The notes beneath the pieces are model-generated. The model ran no database searches, was not told the DNA's origin, and saw only the letters and a list, made by a program, of their open reading frames with translations. From an uncultured Porphyromonas sp. (lineage in GTDB: Bacteria > Bacteroidota > Bacteroidia > Bacteroidales > Porphyromonadaceae), in assembly GCA_946222055.1 (NCBI GenBank), contig CAMIEW010000024.1:1-8190 (forward strand): DNA of 8,190 bases, written 5' to 3'. A program made the translations under genes and the position numbers. How positions within the stretch are numbered: the first letter of the stretch is position 1; the number at the start of each line of letters is the position of its first letter. Shown here piece after piece: positions 1 through 7,115 of the stretch.

Positions 1-31
1 CTGGTGGGGTGCCCTCACGGTGGTGCATCGG

Positions 32-2413
32 TTAGTCGTGTCCCGCAGTCATACGGTCGATGACTGACTCAAGGGCGCCGGTGCCTTGGTACTTGTCCTT
101 GGAGCTATTGAAGCGGTAGGAGATGGTGAAGGCAATACGTGGTGGCACGTGCTCGGTGGACTCCATCACGCTGTACCTGGTGGCGGTACGCACGGAGTGG
201 GTGGTATTAAAGAGGTTGCTGATGGAGAGGGTGGTGAGGAGATTTTTTTCCTTAAGCCACTGCTTGGAGATCTCGGCGTAGCTAGTGAGGATGGGGGCGG
301 TGAACTCCATATTGTCTTCGTTGCCAAATGGGGTGTAACCGACGTTGAATACCATGCTGATATCCCTGGGGAGGGTGAATTGATTAGCCACGCTGAGGGC
401 GAGGGTCGCCTTACGATTGGTGATCCGCTCCTCAAAGTTCCAGAGGTCGTAGCCGATCATCTTGGAGAGGCGCAGGGTGAAGGTGGGCTTCCACCACTTG
501 ATCGTGGGGCTGGCTACCATCGCCGCCGAGAGAGCATGGTGTGGAGGGGCGTTGACGGTCTTGTATAGGGTGATATAGGGGCGAACGTCTCCGGTGGTGG
601 GGTCGGTAAAGAGGGCGGTCTCCGGGGTGAGACAGTCGCGGCTATAGGTGTGGCTGAGGATGGTGGTAAGCCAGCTCTTACTGAGGGTGAGGGCGGTGGA
701 GTAGTCGATGGCGTCCTTGAGGTTGGGGTCGCCCACCTTGTACTCGTATCGGCTCACATATAGGTACTGAGGCTGTAGCTGCACGTAGCTAGGTCGGTTG
801 ATCCGGCTCCTGAAGGAGAGCTCAGTACGTACGCCCCATAGGCGGCCTGAGACTGCCAGTGTGGGAAATAGATTGGTGGTGGTATGGCTCTTATCGGGAT
901 CTAGTACCCCCTTATCGATATACTTATTCGCGAGGTGCTCCATGCGCAAGCCTGCGGTGGCGCTCCACTCGGAGGCTATCTTGCGCTGATACTCCAGGTA
1001 GAGAGCTAGGAACTGCTCCCGCTGCTCGCTATCCAGGTCAGTGAGATTGAGGCTGGCATCGAGATGATTGTAAAAGCGGTTATGGACCTTAGAGTACTCC
1101 CCACCCATCTCGAGGCGTCCGCCCCAGAGTGGTCCGGAGATGTCCAAGCGTGCCCCGGCCGACTCGTACTTCGCCCCATGGCTATTCTCCACGCCGGAGA
1201 GCTCGTACGCTTCGGTATGGCCCTCTGCTGCCCTCTCGGTGGAGTGGCTCATACCGGTCCGGTAGTAGTCGAGGTCGATCTGTGCCTTCCAGTCCCCAAA
1301 CCTCCTCAGGTAGTAGAGATTGGGGCGGTGTGAGGCATTCCAGGGCTTGAGGGTCTGCGACTTGCCAAAGTAACGCTCTACCGCCTCGGGTGTGGGCTTG
1401 AGGTGGTTGCTGGTGAGGTCGGAGAACATCCAGGAATTCTCCTTATCGGCGGCAATACGGTATCTGAAGCCTGCGCTCTGCACCTCGTCTTCGTAGTTGA
1501 TGCCGACGGTATACTCCTGTGTCTGCACGCCCTCCTTGTGGTGGGTTGTGGATTGATTGATCCACTCGCTCTCATCGGTTTTGCCGTGAGTGCGCAGGGA
1601 GGGGAAGGAGTGATTGGTCTGCTCGTCCTTGTACATGACACTGGTGAAGAAGTCCCAATTATTGAGCCGATAATTAAGCCTAAGGTAGGGTTGATAGCCC
1701 ATGGGGCTACTTATCTGATCATTTAGATCAAGCTTAACCTCGCCACTGAGACCGGTGCCCTGCTCGCGCTTGGTGTAGATCTTGATCACCGACTCGGCGG
1801 AGGAGCTATACCTGGCACCGGGATTGGTGAGTACCTCTATGTCTCGAATGAGGTAGGGCTTGAGGTTGCGCAGCTGATTGGGGTCGGTCATCAGTCGGTC
1901 GTTGATGTAGATGATGGGGGTCCCCTTGCCGGCTACCCGTACTTCGGTCCCCTCGATCTCGACCAGTGGCACGCCTCTGAGCACACTATAGACATCCGAT
2001 AGATTTGCGAGCGGAGAGGCCTCTATGGAGGTGCTGATGCCACCGGCGACCATCCGGTGTGTGATACGATTGGCGGTAACGGAGACCTCCTCTAGCACTA
2101 AGGCACTCTCCTCTAGTATGATCTTGTAGTCGGTGAAGCTCTCGCACCTCACCTCCTTGGGGGTGAAGCCGATCAAGCTTGCCTCGAGTAATAGGGGTAA
2201 CTGCTGCTGCCCAGTCTGTAGAGTAAAGGAGCCATCGTCACGAGTTACACCTCCTGTGAGCACCTTGCTGCCGTCGATGCTCTTCACCTTGACGGTCGCG
2301 TAGGGGAGCGGTTCCCCCGCTTCGTCATACACTACTCCACGGAGCTCTTGTGCAGAAACTCCCCTCACCCCTACCATCATCAGCAGGGATATCAACAAAA
2401 ATAATCGCTTCAT
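32..2413 (-). CDS. TonB-dependent-receptor-like outer membrane beta-barrel protein (OMP_b-brl_3 type, with carboxypeptidase-regulatory-like domain)
   Basis: The 793-residue product is predicted to be an outer-membrane barrel. Residues 1-21 form a signal peptide (KR, then a hydrophobic core, cleavage after VSA before QE). Residues about 23-100 are a carboxypeptidase-regulatory-like beta-sandwich (GVVYDEAGEPLPYATVKV, then RDDGSFTL). A TonB-box-like stretch LEEVSVTA lies at 107-114. Residues about 125-216 resemble a receptor plug (VLRGVPLVEIEG, then IIYINDRL, then IEVLTNPGARY). The remainder, rich in alternating aromatic strands, is the barrel, whose last strand is near IAFTISYRF. It is followed by an unusual hydrophilic tail of about 26 residues. 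The usual plug end GGxINI reads AESVIKI here. No SusD partner is adjacent, so a polysaccharide SusCD system is not indicated. The start is an ATG about 38 nt from the inferred transcription start. The gene is divergent from the TetR gene and probably co-regulated with it. The substrate is unknown; metal, haem or small-molecule uptake are possible by family analogy only. Confidence 0.88.
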   Translation of the reverse strand: MKRLFLLISLLMMVGVRGVSAQELRGVVYDEAGEPLPYATVKVKSIDGSKVLTGGVTRDDGSFTLQTGQQQLPLLLEASLIGFTPKEVRCESFTDYKIILEESALVLEEVSVTANRITHRMVAGGISTSIEASPLANLSDVYSVLRGVPLVEIEGTEVRVAGKGTPIIYINDRLMTDPNQLRNLKPYLIRDIEVLTNPGARYSSSAESVIKIYTKREQGTGLSGEVKLDLNDQISSPMGYQPYLRLNYRLNNWDFFTSVMYKDEQTNHSFPSLRTHGKTDESEWINQSTTHHKEGVQTQEYTVGINYEDEVQSAGFRYRIAADKENSWMFSDLTSNHLKPTPEAVERYFGKSQTLKPWNASHRPNLYYLRRFGDWKAQIDLDYYRTGMSHSTERAAEGHTEAYELSGVENSHGAKYESAGARLDISGPLWGGRLEMGGEYSKVHNRFYNHLDASLNLTDLDSEQREQFLALYLEYQRKIASEWSATAGLRMEHLANKYIDKGVLDPDKSHTTTNLFPTLAVSGRLWGVRTELSFRSRINRPSYVQLQPQYLYVSRYEYKVGDPNLKDAIDYSTALTLSKSWLTTILSHTYSRDCLTPETALFTDPTTGDVRPYITLYKTVNAPPHHALSAAMVASPTIKWWKPTFTLRLSKMIGYDLWNFEERITNRKATLALSVANQFTLPRDISMVFNVGYTPFGNEDNMEFTAPILTSYAEISKQWLKEKNLLTTLSISNLFNTTHSVRTATRYSVMESTEHVPPRIAFTISYRFNSSKDKYQGTGALESVIDRMTAGHD

Positions 2414-2457
2414 TAAACTTATCTACTATGTACTGAGTCGCCTCCCCTCCTCACCCG

Positions 2458-2465
2458 CAAAGGTA
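2458..2465 (-). promoter_or_regulatory. Bacteroidota -7 promoter element for the minus-strand barrel gene
   Basis: On the minus strand these bases read TACCTTTG, a perfect match to the Bacteroidota sigma-ABfr -7 consensus TAnnTTTG. The predicted transcript would start near 2451 and leave a leader of about 38 nt before the ATG at 2413. A clear TTTG at the expected -33 distance is missing (minus strand reads ACTG around 2485-2488), and that position lies inside an inverted repeat. This would suit a promoter that needs an activator. Confidence 0.6.
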
Positions 2466-2478
2466 GGTACTATCGTTC

Positions 2479-2491
2479 GCAACTCAGTTGC
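2479..2491. promoter_or_regulatory. 13-bp inverted repeat GCAACTcAGTTGC, candidate operator
   Basis: Two perfect 6-bp arms, GCAACT and AGTTGC, flank a single central C. The site lies 13 bp upstream (minus-strand sense) of the TACCTTTG element and covers the spacer and -33 position of that promoter, so a bound protein would directly affect RNA polymerase there. Its sequence is unrelated to the triple palindromes at 2565-2624, which suggests a different binding protein. The binding factor is unknown. Confidence 0.45.
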
Positions 2492-2564
2492 AGATTTCTG
2501 GTAGTTAATCGAATACGGTCTGAGGCATCGCTTTCGCCCCCCTACCAAAGCCTCAGGGAAATCT

Positions 2565-2624
2565 CTAATACCGGTATTAGTGTCGCTTAATACCGATATT
2601 AGACTTCACTATTACCGGTATTAG
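2565..2624. repeat. Three phased 16-bp palindromes (consensus CTAATACCGGTATTAG), candidate operator array
   Basis: Copy 1 (2565-2580) is CTAATACCGGTATTAG, a perfect 16-bp palindrome. Copy 2 (2587-2602) is TTAATACCGATATTAG, with two substitutions. Copy 3 (2609-2624) is CTATTACCGGTATTAG, with one. Start-to-start spacing is exactly 22 bp both times, about two helical turns, with unrelated 6-bp spacers (TGTCGC and ACTTCA). The sites therefore face the same side of the helix, as expected for cooperative binding of a dimeric regulator. The array centre (about 2594) is some 133 bp from the minus-strand -7 box and 138 bp from the plus-strand -7 box. The adjacent TetR-family protein is the obvious candidate ligand because that family binds palindromes of this size, but this is inference. 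Confidence 0.75.
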
Positions 2625-2704
2625 ATCGACGCCCTATCCATCGGGCATTGGACACCGTTCCTCGCGTCCCGTTCTATTATTCATTACCACCTCAACAAGT
2701 GTGG

Positions 2705-2736
2705 TTTGACAGTTTGGTTTTATATGTCTACCTTGG
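2705..2736 (+). promoter_or_regulatory. Bacteroidota promoter for the TetR gene and downstream barrel gene
   Basis: TTTG at 2705-2708, a 20-bp spacer, then TACCTTGG at 2729-2736 match the Bacteroidota consensus TTTG-N19-21-TAnnTTTG with one mismatch in the -7 box. The inferred transcription start is near 2743, about 30 nt before the ATG at 2774. This promoter lies inside the longer reading frame that opens at the TTG at 2648, so it argues for the 2774 start. It probably also serves the gene at 3417, since no separate promoter is visible in the 31-bp gap. Confidence 0.65.
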
Positions 2737-2773
2737 CACCCAGAAAGACATTATTACGGTAGTACTAAAGCAG

Positions 2774-3385
2774 ATGAGCAAGAGCGAAGAACGTAGGAAT
2801 CAGATACTCGTGGGAGCATTCAACCTCTTCTTGACAAAGGAGTATGCGGATGTCACCACCTCTGATCTTGAAGAAATAATAGGATTGTCCAGAGGAGCTA
2901 TCTACTATAAGGTGAAGAACAAGGAAGGACTCTACAGAGCGGTCATCGACAAGTTCGTCTTTGAGTTGCTATCCAACTCCCTCCAGAGAGAGGTGTCTGT
3001 ATCAAGCGAGAAGCCATTTCTTAGCTTCATAACGAACGAACTAAACCTCACGAAAGAGCGAATGAACTCTGTAAGGAGTACCCTCAAAGGTGCGAACTCC
3101 TCGGAATACATCAACTTACTCTCCTCTGCCAAGTTTCATTACGAAGGGTTTAGCAACAAGTGCGGCGCCCTAGACCAAGAGATAACAAAACTGTGGGTAG
3201 AGTATTGTAACAAAGGGCTCTCTGTGGGAGAGCTGAGCCAGGGCATTGACCCACTCTTGGCAGTCACTATGTTCCGATCGCTATACTATGGTGATTCGTT
3301 TATCCAATTCATGATAGGGAGTGAGTTAGATATTGAGGAGCTGAAAAAGAAATATATGCTGCTGTATAATGCTATACGCAGATGA
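2774..3385 (+). CDS. TetR/AcrR-family transcriptional regulator
   Basis: This 203-residue cytoplasmic DNA-binding protein has the usual TetR length. The N-terminal domain is typical: SEERRNQILVGAFNLF (helix 1, residues 4-19), then a helix-turn-helix at about 28-47 (VTTSDLEEIIGLSRGAIYYK), ending in KNKEGLYRAV, the counterpart of the family's F-x-S/N-K-E-x-L motif. The usual Phe is Val (YYKVKNK). Residues from about 65 on form a helical ligand and dimerisation domain with no recognisable ligand signature. The frame extends upstream to a TTG at 2648, but those 42 residues do not look like TetR sequence and contain the promoter, so ATG 2774 is preferred. It lies 31 bp upstream of the second barrel gene, probably in one operon, and is divergent from the first. 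It likely controls one or both barrel genes and itself. The coding sequence is visibly more AT-rich than its neighbours. Confidence 0.9.
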   Translation: MSKSEERRNQILVGAFNLFLTKEYADVTTSDLEEIIGLSRGAIYYKVKNKEGLYRAVIDKFVFELLSNSLQREVSVSSEKPFLSFITNELNLTKERMNSVRSTLKGANSSEYINLLSSAKFHYEGFSNKCGALDQEITKLWVEYCNKGLSVGELSQGIDPLLAVTMFRSLYYGDSFIQFMIGSELDIEELKKKYMLLYNAIRR

Positions 3386-3416
3386 CAGGTGAGACAGTAC
3401 GAATCAAAGGCAAGCT

Positions 3417-5744
3417 ATGAACTTACGGACAATTGTACTAATCGGAAGCTCATTCCTCATCTCGGGAACCGCGATTTCCGCTCAAGAGCTGACCGTGACG
3501 GGGACAGTGCTGATGGCGAGCGACTCGACGGCAGTGCCTGGGGCATCTGTTCGTCTGAGAGACACTAAGGGAGAAACGATCACCGGACTTGCCACCAAGG
3601 ACGACGGCACGTTCGTCATCCAAGCCGAGAGCCAGAGAGTGTCCGACCTCCACATCACTTATGTAGGACTTGCACCCACAACCATCGGCATCAAAGGCGC
3701 CAGACAGGCGAAAATAGACCTTGGACAGATCTACTTAAGAAACGACGACATGGCGCTCACTGAAGTGGTCGTCCAAGGCAACCTAAAGCAGATCGACCGC
3801 GAGATCATTTTCCCAAAGACCAATCTCGTCAAGGCAAGCCCGGATGCACTTACACTCCTCTTTAATCTCTCCCTGTCCGGGCTTACGGTGGATCTGGCTC
3901 ATAAAACGGCAAAGATCCGCGGAAAAGAGATCTACTGGATGATCAACGGGGTTCCCAAGACGATGAGTGACGTGCTTCAGCTCGATCCGAAGAAGATCCT
4001 ACGCCTCGAGTACTCCGACCTTCCCTCCATCCGACTCCTCGACAAAGATCAAGGTGGGTACATCAATGTCATCCTAAGAGAGCGTACCGACGGCGGCACA
4101 GTGCGGACAAGCCTCAAGAGTGCACTCTGGACAGGATTAGCAGAAGCCGGCATTAGCGCCAATTACCACCGGGGCAAGTCGGATCTCACCCTCGATTACA
4201 CAGGGAGCTATCGCGACTATCCCAGATGGCGCCAAGATGCCTCCCAGTCTTTTATCAAGCCAAGGCAACAAATAAAGAGGGAGGAAAACGGGCAGGAAAA
4301 GAGTCCGATGTTTATGCTCAACCAGAGTCTAAACCTTACCTATTCCTACATCCTGGACAAGAGCAACATTTTTAGTCTGACCTGGCGCAATGGTTTTGGC
4401 AGACAGAGCTACGACATTCGGTCTGAGATGATTGAGACCGGTAAGATACCATACACCAGACGCAGCCTGAGCCGATACAAGGGCTATGTACCGGCCTTGG
4501 ATGCGTACTACAAACACAGCTTCAGGGACGGCGGTATCTTGGAAACAAACCTTGTCGGGAGCCTTACGGCAGGTAAAAATAACCGCGATCTCACTGACAA
4601 GGTGGAAGATGCCATAACCAGCTCGGTATCTAACCCCGTCAGAAACCGATACTACTCCTTAGTCGGAGAAGTAAGCTATCAGAGACTGATCCATCCCGCG
4701 ATTTACCTGCACGTCGGACTCCAAGATATCTACGGACGCGCATCTAACACCTACCTCACAGATGACTACACCGACCTACTCGACCGCAACAACACGTACC
4801 TCTACGGGCAAATATCGGGACGTCTCTCAAAGGCTACGCAGTACAGTCTCGGCACAGGGCTCAAGGTCCTCTACACTGCAGACCAAGCCGACCACAGGAC
4901 GTTCGTAAAGAACCAGAGCAGCCTGGCTCTCTTCTATTCACCTACCAATAATTGGAACATCTCATTCAATAGCCACCTTACCCCCTACCTACCGGCACTC
5001 TCGCAGCTCTCCCCCATCTCACAGCGCTACGATGACCTGATCATCTACGCCGGTAATCCCGACCTCAAGCCGGGCACGGGGCTGAATAACCGGCTGACTG
5101 CAAGCTACCGAAAGAACAAGTTAGACGGATACATCGACCTAATCTACAACCATACTTTCAACCCCATTTACTCCAGTATCCTCTACGATGCAAGCCGGGA
5201 TGCCTTCATTATGCGACCGGAGAACGGACATTTCAATACTAAGACCGGAGCGAAGCTGAGCATGACTTGGAGTCGGTTACTCGGCTTTATGACCATTGTG
5301 GGAAATGCCGGATACAACTATTTCCGTAGTGATGTCGGCGGGAATCCACTCGAGCTACACGACTTTTACTGGGATCTGTCATTGATGTTCAGCTATAAAG
5401 ACTTCACTCTCGCAGGCTACTACACAGACGTGCCCGCAACGCTGCACAATCAGACGATCACCCGACCGGGACCCAACTCGGGCCTGACCTTTATCTGGAA
5501 TAAGGAAAATCTTACCCTCTACGCCCAAATGCTCTATGTCGGCATCCCCAATGGTGATGTATATCGCACAAGGAATTACTCAAGAGTGGCACCCTACACT
5601 CAGTCCATCGTCATCCCCGACAACGGCAACATGCTGACGCTGGGGCTTGTATGGAACGTCTCCTTCGGCAAGAAAGGACAACGCATCAATCGCAGCCTGA
5701 ATAACTACGACATGGACAACAGCATGGTCAAGGTCCAAGAGTAA
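3417..5744 (+). CDS. TonB-dependent-receptor-like outer membrane beta-barrel protein (second, divergent paralogue)
   Basis: This 775-residue predicted outer-membrane barrel protein has a signal peptide at 1-22 (cleavage after ISA before QE). A carboxypeptidase-regulatory-like domain spans about 25-107 (TVTGTVLMASDSTAVPGASV, then TKDDGTFVI). A TonB-box-like LTEVVVQG lies at 114-121. A plug-like region at about 128-222 contains WMINGVP and ends in GGYINVILRE, closer to the family's GGxINI than in the first barrel protein. A long barrel follows, closing near LGLVWNVSFGKK. The hydrophilic tail with RSLNNYDMDNSM resembles the INNxDxDSG-type C-termini that I recall in Bacteroidota OMP_b-brl proteins. 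It shares architecture with the protein at 32-2413, but the two are clearly diverged, so they are not a recent duplication. It lies 31 bp downstream of the TetR gene and probably shares its promoter. The substrate is unknown; no SusD or periplasmic partner is adjacent. Confidence 0.88.
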   Translation: MNLRTIVLIGSSFLISGTAISAQELTVTGTVLMASDSTAVPGASVRLRDTKGETITGLATKDDGTFVIQAESQRVSDLHITYVGLAPTTIGIKGARQAKIDLGQIYLRNDDMALTEVVVQGNLKQIDREIIFPKTNLVKASPDALTLLFNLSLSGLTVDLAHKTAKIRGKEIYWMINGVPKTMSDVLQLDPKKILRLEYSDLPSIRLLDKDQGGYINVILRERTDGGTVRTSLKSALWTGLAEAGISANYHRGKSDLTLDYTGSYRDYPRWRQDASQSFIKPRQQIKREENGQEKSPMFMLNQSLNLTYSYILDKSNIFSLTWRNGFGRQSYDIRSEMIETGKIPYTRRSLSRYKGYVPALDAYYKHSFRDGGILETNLVGSLTAGKNNRDLTDKVEDAITSSVSNPVRNRYYSLVGEVSYQRLIHPAIYLHVGLQDIYGRASNTYLTDDYTDLLDRNNTYLYGQISGRLSKATQYSLGTGLKVLYTADQADHRTFVKNQSSLALFYSPTNNWNISFNSHLTPYLPALSQLSPISQRYDDLIIYAGNPDLKPGTGLNNRLTASYRKNKLDGYIDLIYNHTFNPIYSSILYDASRDAFIMRPENGHFNTKTGAKLSMTWSRLLGFMTIVGNAGYNYFRSDVGGNPLELHDFYWDLSLMFSYKDFTLAGYYTDVPATLHNQTITRPGPNSGLTFIWNKENLTLYAQMLYVGIPNGDVYRTRNYSRVAPYTQSIVIPDNGNMLTLGLVWNVSFGKKGQRINRSLNNYDMDNSMVKVQE

Positions 5745-5797
5745 GTATTGACTGTTCCTCAGCAACGTAGGGATGACGTATTTGAGCATTTATAGCT

Positions 5798-5825
5798 AAG
5801 CAGCGGGGACCCGCAAGGGGTGCTT
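5798..5825 (+). terminator. Nested hairpin downstream of the second barrel gene
   Basis: The inner stem GCGG (5803-5806) pairs with CCGC (5811-5814) around a GGAC tetraloop. An outer stem AAGCA (5798-5802) pairs with TGCTT (5821-5825), leaving a one-sided bulge AAGGGG. It lies 53 bp after the stop codon. There is no good U-tract, so it could end transcription or simply protect the 3' end of the mRNA. Confidence 0.35.
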
Positions 5826-5848
5826 CGTCCTCCACCTTCATAATGGTT

Positions 5849-5885
5849 GAGGGGCATTTGGATCACTCAAATGCGACACCCCCTC
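5849..5885. terminator. Convergent-gene hairpin, possible bidirectional terminator
   Basis: GCATTTG (5854-5860) pairs perfectly with CAAATGC (5868-5874) around a 7-nt loop. GAGGG (5849-5853) can extend the stem by pairing with CCCTC (5881-5885) across a 6-nt bulge. It sits near the middle of the 211-bp gap between two convergent genes. Neither strand has a clear T-run after it, so intrinsic termination is uncertain. Confidence 0.4.
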
Positions 5886-5924
5886 CTATCCCATCACTCC
5901 ATAGGTGTCTACCTATCTCAGGAG
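5883..5924. repeat. Third nested inverted repeat in the convergent gap
   Basis: ATAGGT (5901-5906) and ACCTAT (5911-5916) form a perfect 6-bp stem with a GTCT tetraloop. CTCCT (5883-5887) and AGGAG (5920-5924) can form an outer stem. It is 32 bp beyond the stop of the minus-strand amidohydrolase gene and could be the terminator of that gene. The bases partly overlap the outer arm of the preceding hairpin, so the two extended forms are mutually exclusive. Confidence 0.3.
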
Positions 5925-5955
5925 AGGGGAGCTAGGGGGCGTATGTGACAGGCCG

Positions 5956-7012
5956 TTACTTCAGGTAGGCTTCAGCGAGCAAAACCCAGTAATTGGCTCC
6001 GATGGGGAAGATCTCTTGATCCAGGATATACTTGGGATGATGCGCCATCGGGGTATCCCCATTCCCAATCATCAGGTAGGAGCCGGGCTTCTCCTGGAGC
6101 ATAAAGGCAAAGTCCTCACTACTCATAAAGGAGGCGGCCGGGTTGACCACATTCTCCGCTCCATAAGCGTCTATCGCTACCTGGGTGGCGAAGGCAGTCT
6201 CCTCGGGGGTATTGACGAGTACAGCCCCGGGCGGACCCTCCCTGATCTCGTAGGTGCAGCCATAGCACTCTGCCTGAGCTTTGGTGATCTCACGGATGCG
6301 ACGCAGCACCAGCTCCCGATCCTCGGCAATCATATTGCGTATCGAGAGACGTAGGATGGCACTATTGGCAATCACGTTGCCCGCACTCCCGGCGATAAAG
6401 GCCCCGATGGTGACGACGGCATTGTGCCAGGGACTGAGGTTGCGTGAGACGATGGTCTGGAGTGCCATCACGAGCGAAGCCCCTGCCACCACGGGGTCGA
6501 TACTCAGCTCGGGCATAGAGCCATGCGAGCCCTTGCCCACCAACTCTATCTCCCAATTGTCCACAGCCGACATGGTGGCTCCCTCACGGAAGTAGAGCTT
6601 GCCCCTCTCGAGACCGGGGATATTGTGCATCGCAAAGACAGCATCCACCGGGTACCTCTCGAATAGCCCATCGGCAATCATACCGGGGCTGCCCTGCATG
6701 GTCTCCTCTGCGGGCTGGAAGATAAGCGTCAGGGTGCCACTGAAATTCTTGGTATCCATCAGATACTTAGCAGCTCCCAGCAGCATAGCGGTGTGTCCAT
6801 CGTACCCACAGAGGTGGGACTTGCCCTCGATGACGCTTCGGTAGGAGAGCTCATTGACCTCCTCAATGGGGAGTGCGTCGAACTCCGCCCTTATACCAAG
6901 GTTCTTGGAGCCGTTGCCCACCCTGAGCGTAGCCACCAATCCCGTGGTAACGATGCTCCTGCCACTCCCTCATCCTTGGGGCGAGAGCCTCTATCTCTTT
7001 TCTCACCTTCAT
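5956..7012 (-). pseudogene. M20-family amidohydrolase/peptidase (HipO/ILR1-like), N-terminally disrupted
   Basis: The body is clearly an M20D-type metallo-amidohydrolase, the family that cleaves N-acyl or amide bonds of amino acids. Counting from the TTG at 6939, it has IRAEFDALPI (16-25), the metal motif HLCGYDGH (42-49), FQPAEE with catalytic and metal Glu (78-79), AMHNIPG (metal His 105), GKGSHGSMP (His 139) and a C-terminal HHP (300-302). The 327 residues open to the body frame are about 60-70 short of the usual 390-400. The missing start is partly present in another frame: an ATG at 7012 gives MKVRKEIEALAPRMREW, typical of the family N-terminus. That frame runs on to an early TGA, while the body frame has a TGA just upstream of SIVTTGLVATLRV. 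This implies a non-triplet deletion of about 30-40 codons. In addition the conserved His of CGHDGH is Tyr (TAC). Both point to inactivation. A short protein from the TTG at 6939 is possible but unlikely to be active. Confidence 0.8.
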
Positions 7013-7115
7013 ATACTTTACTCAAAGCGAATTGGGGTTATGTATGGGGACGGTGGCGGAGATCACGGTGACAGCGAGCAGCACCATACAGATATCGTTT
7101 CCCTCGGAGGGGGCG

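Larger units (their letters stand above)
2414..2773. other. Divergent intergenic control region
   Basis: These 360 bp separate the minus-strand barrel gene from the TetR gene. They contain, left to right, a minus-strand Bacteroidota -7 element (2458-2465), a 13-bp inverted repeat (2479-2491), a cluster of three phased 16-bp palindromes (2565-2624) and a plus-strand -33/-7 promoter (2705-2736). A weaker imperfect repeat with arms ACCAC (2686-2690) and GTGGT (2701-2705) abuts the plus-strand -33 box. A TTG at 2648 opens the reading frame of the TetR gene, but no conserved protein is encoded between there and 2773. Confidence 0.8.

Noticed and set aside
86..568. 160-residue plus-strand open frame
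   Set aside because: Low-complexity Gly/Val/Glu-rich product antisense to the barrel gene, with none of the composition or motifs of a real protein.
2686..2705. Imperfect inverted repeat ACCAC...GTGGT next to the TetR -33 box
   Set aside because: Only 5-bp arms with a 10-bp spacer and no inner symmetry; expected by chance in an intergenic region of this size, so not called as an operator.
5904..6354. 149-residue plus-strand open frame over the amidohydrolase 3' part
   Set aside because: It is antisense to a recognisable M20 domain whose motifs read in the minus strand.
7022..7060. Possible minus-strand promoter (TCGCTTTG) just upstream of the amidohydrolase ATG
   Set aside because: The -7 match lacks the key A, no TTTG is present at -33, and the gene is likely inactive.
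7022..7087. Small minus-strand ORF with a hydrophobic 21-residue peptide (MVLLAVTVISATVP...) just upstream of the amidohydrolase start
   Set aside because: It is the tail of a longer shadow frame antiparallel to nothing conserved, has no ribosome binding site that I can recognise, and a hydrophobic stretch of this size arises easily by chance.
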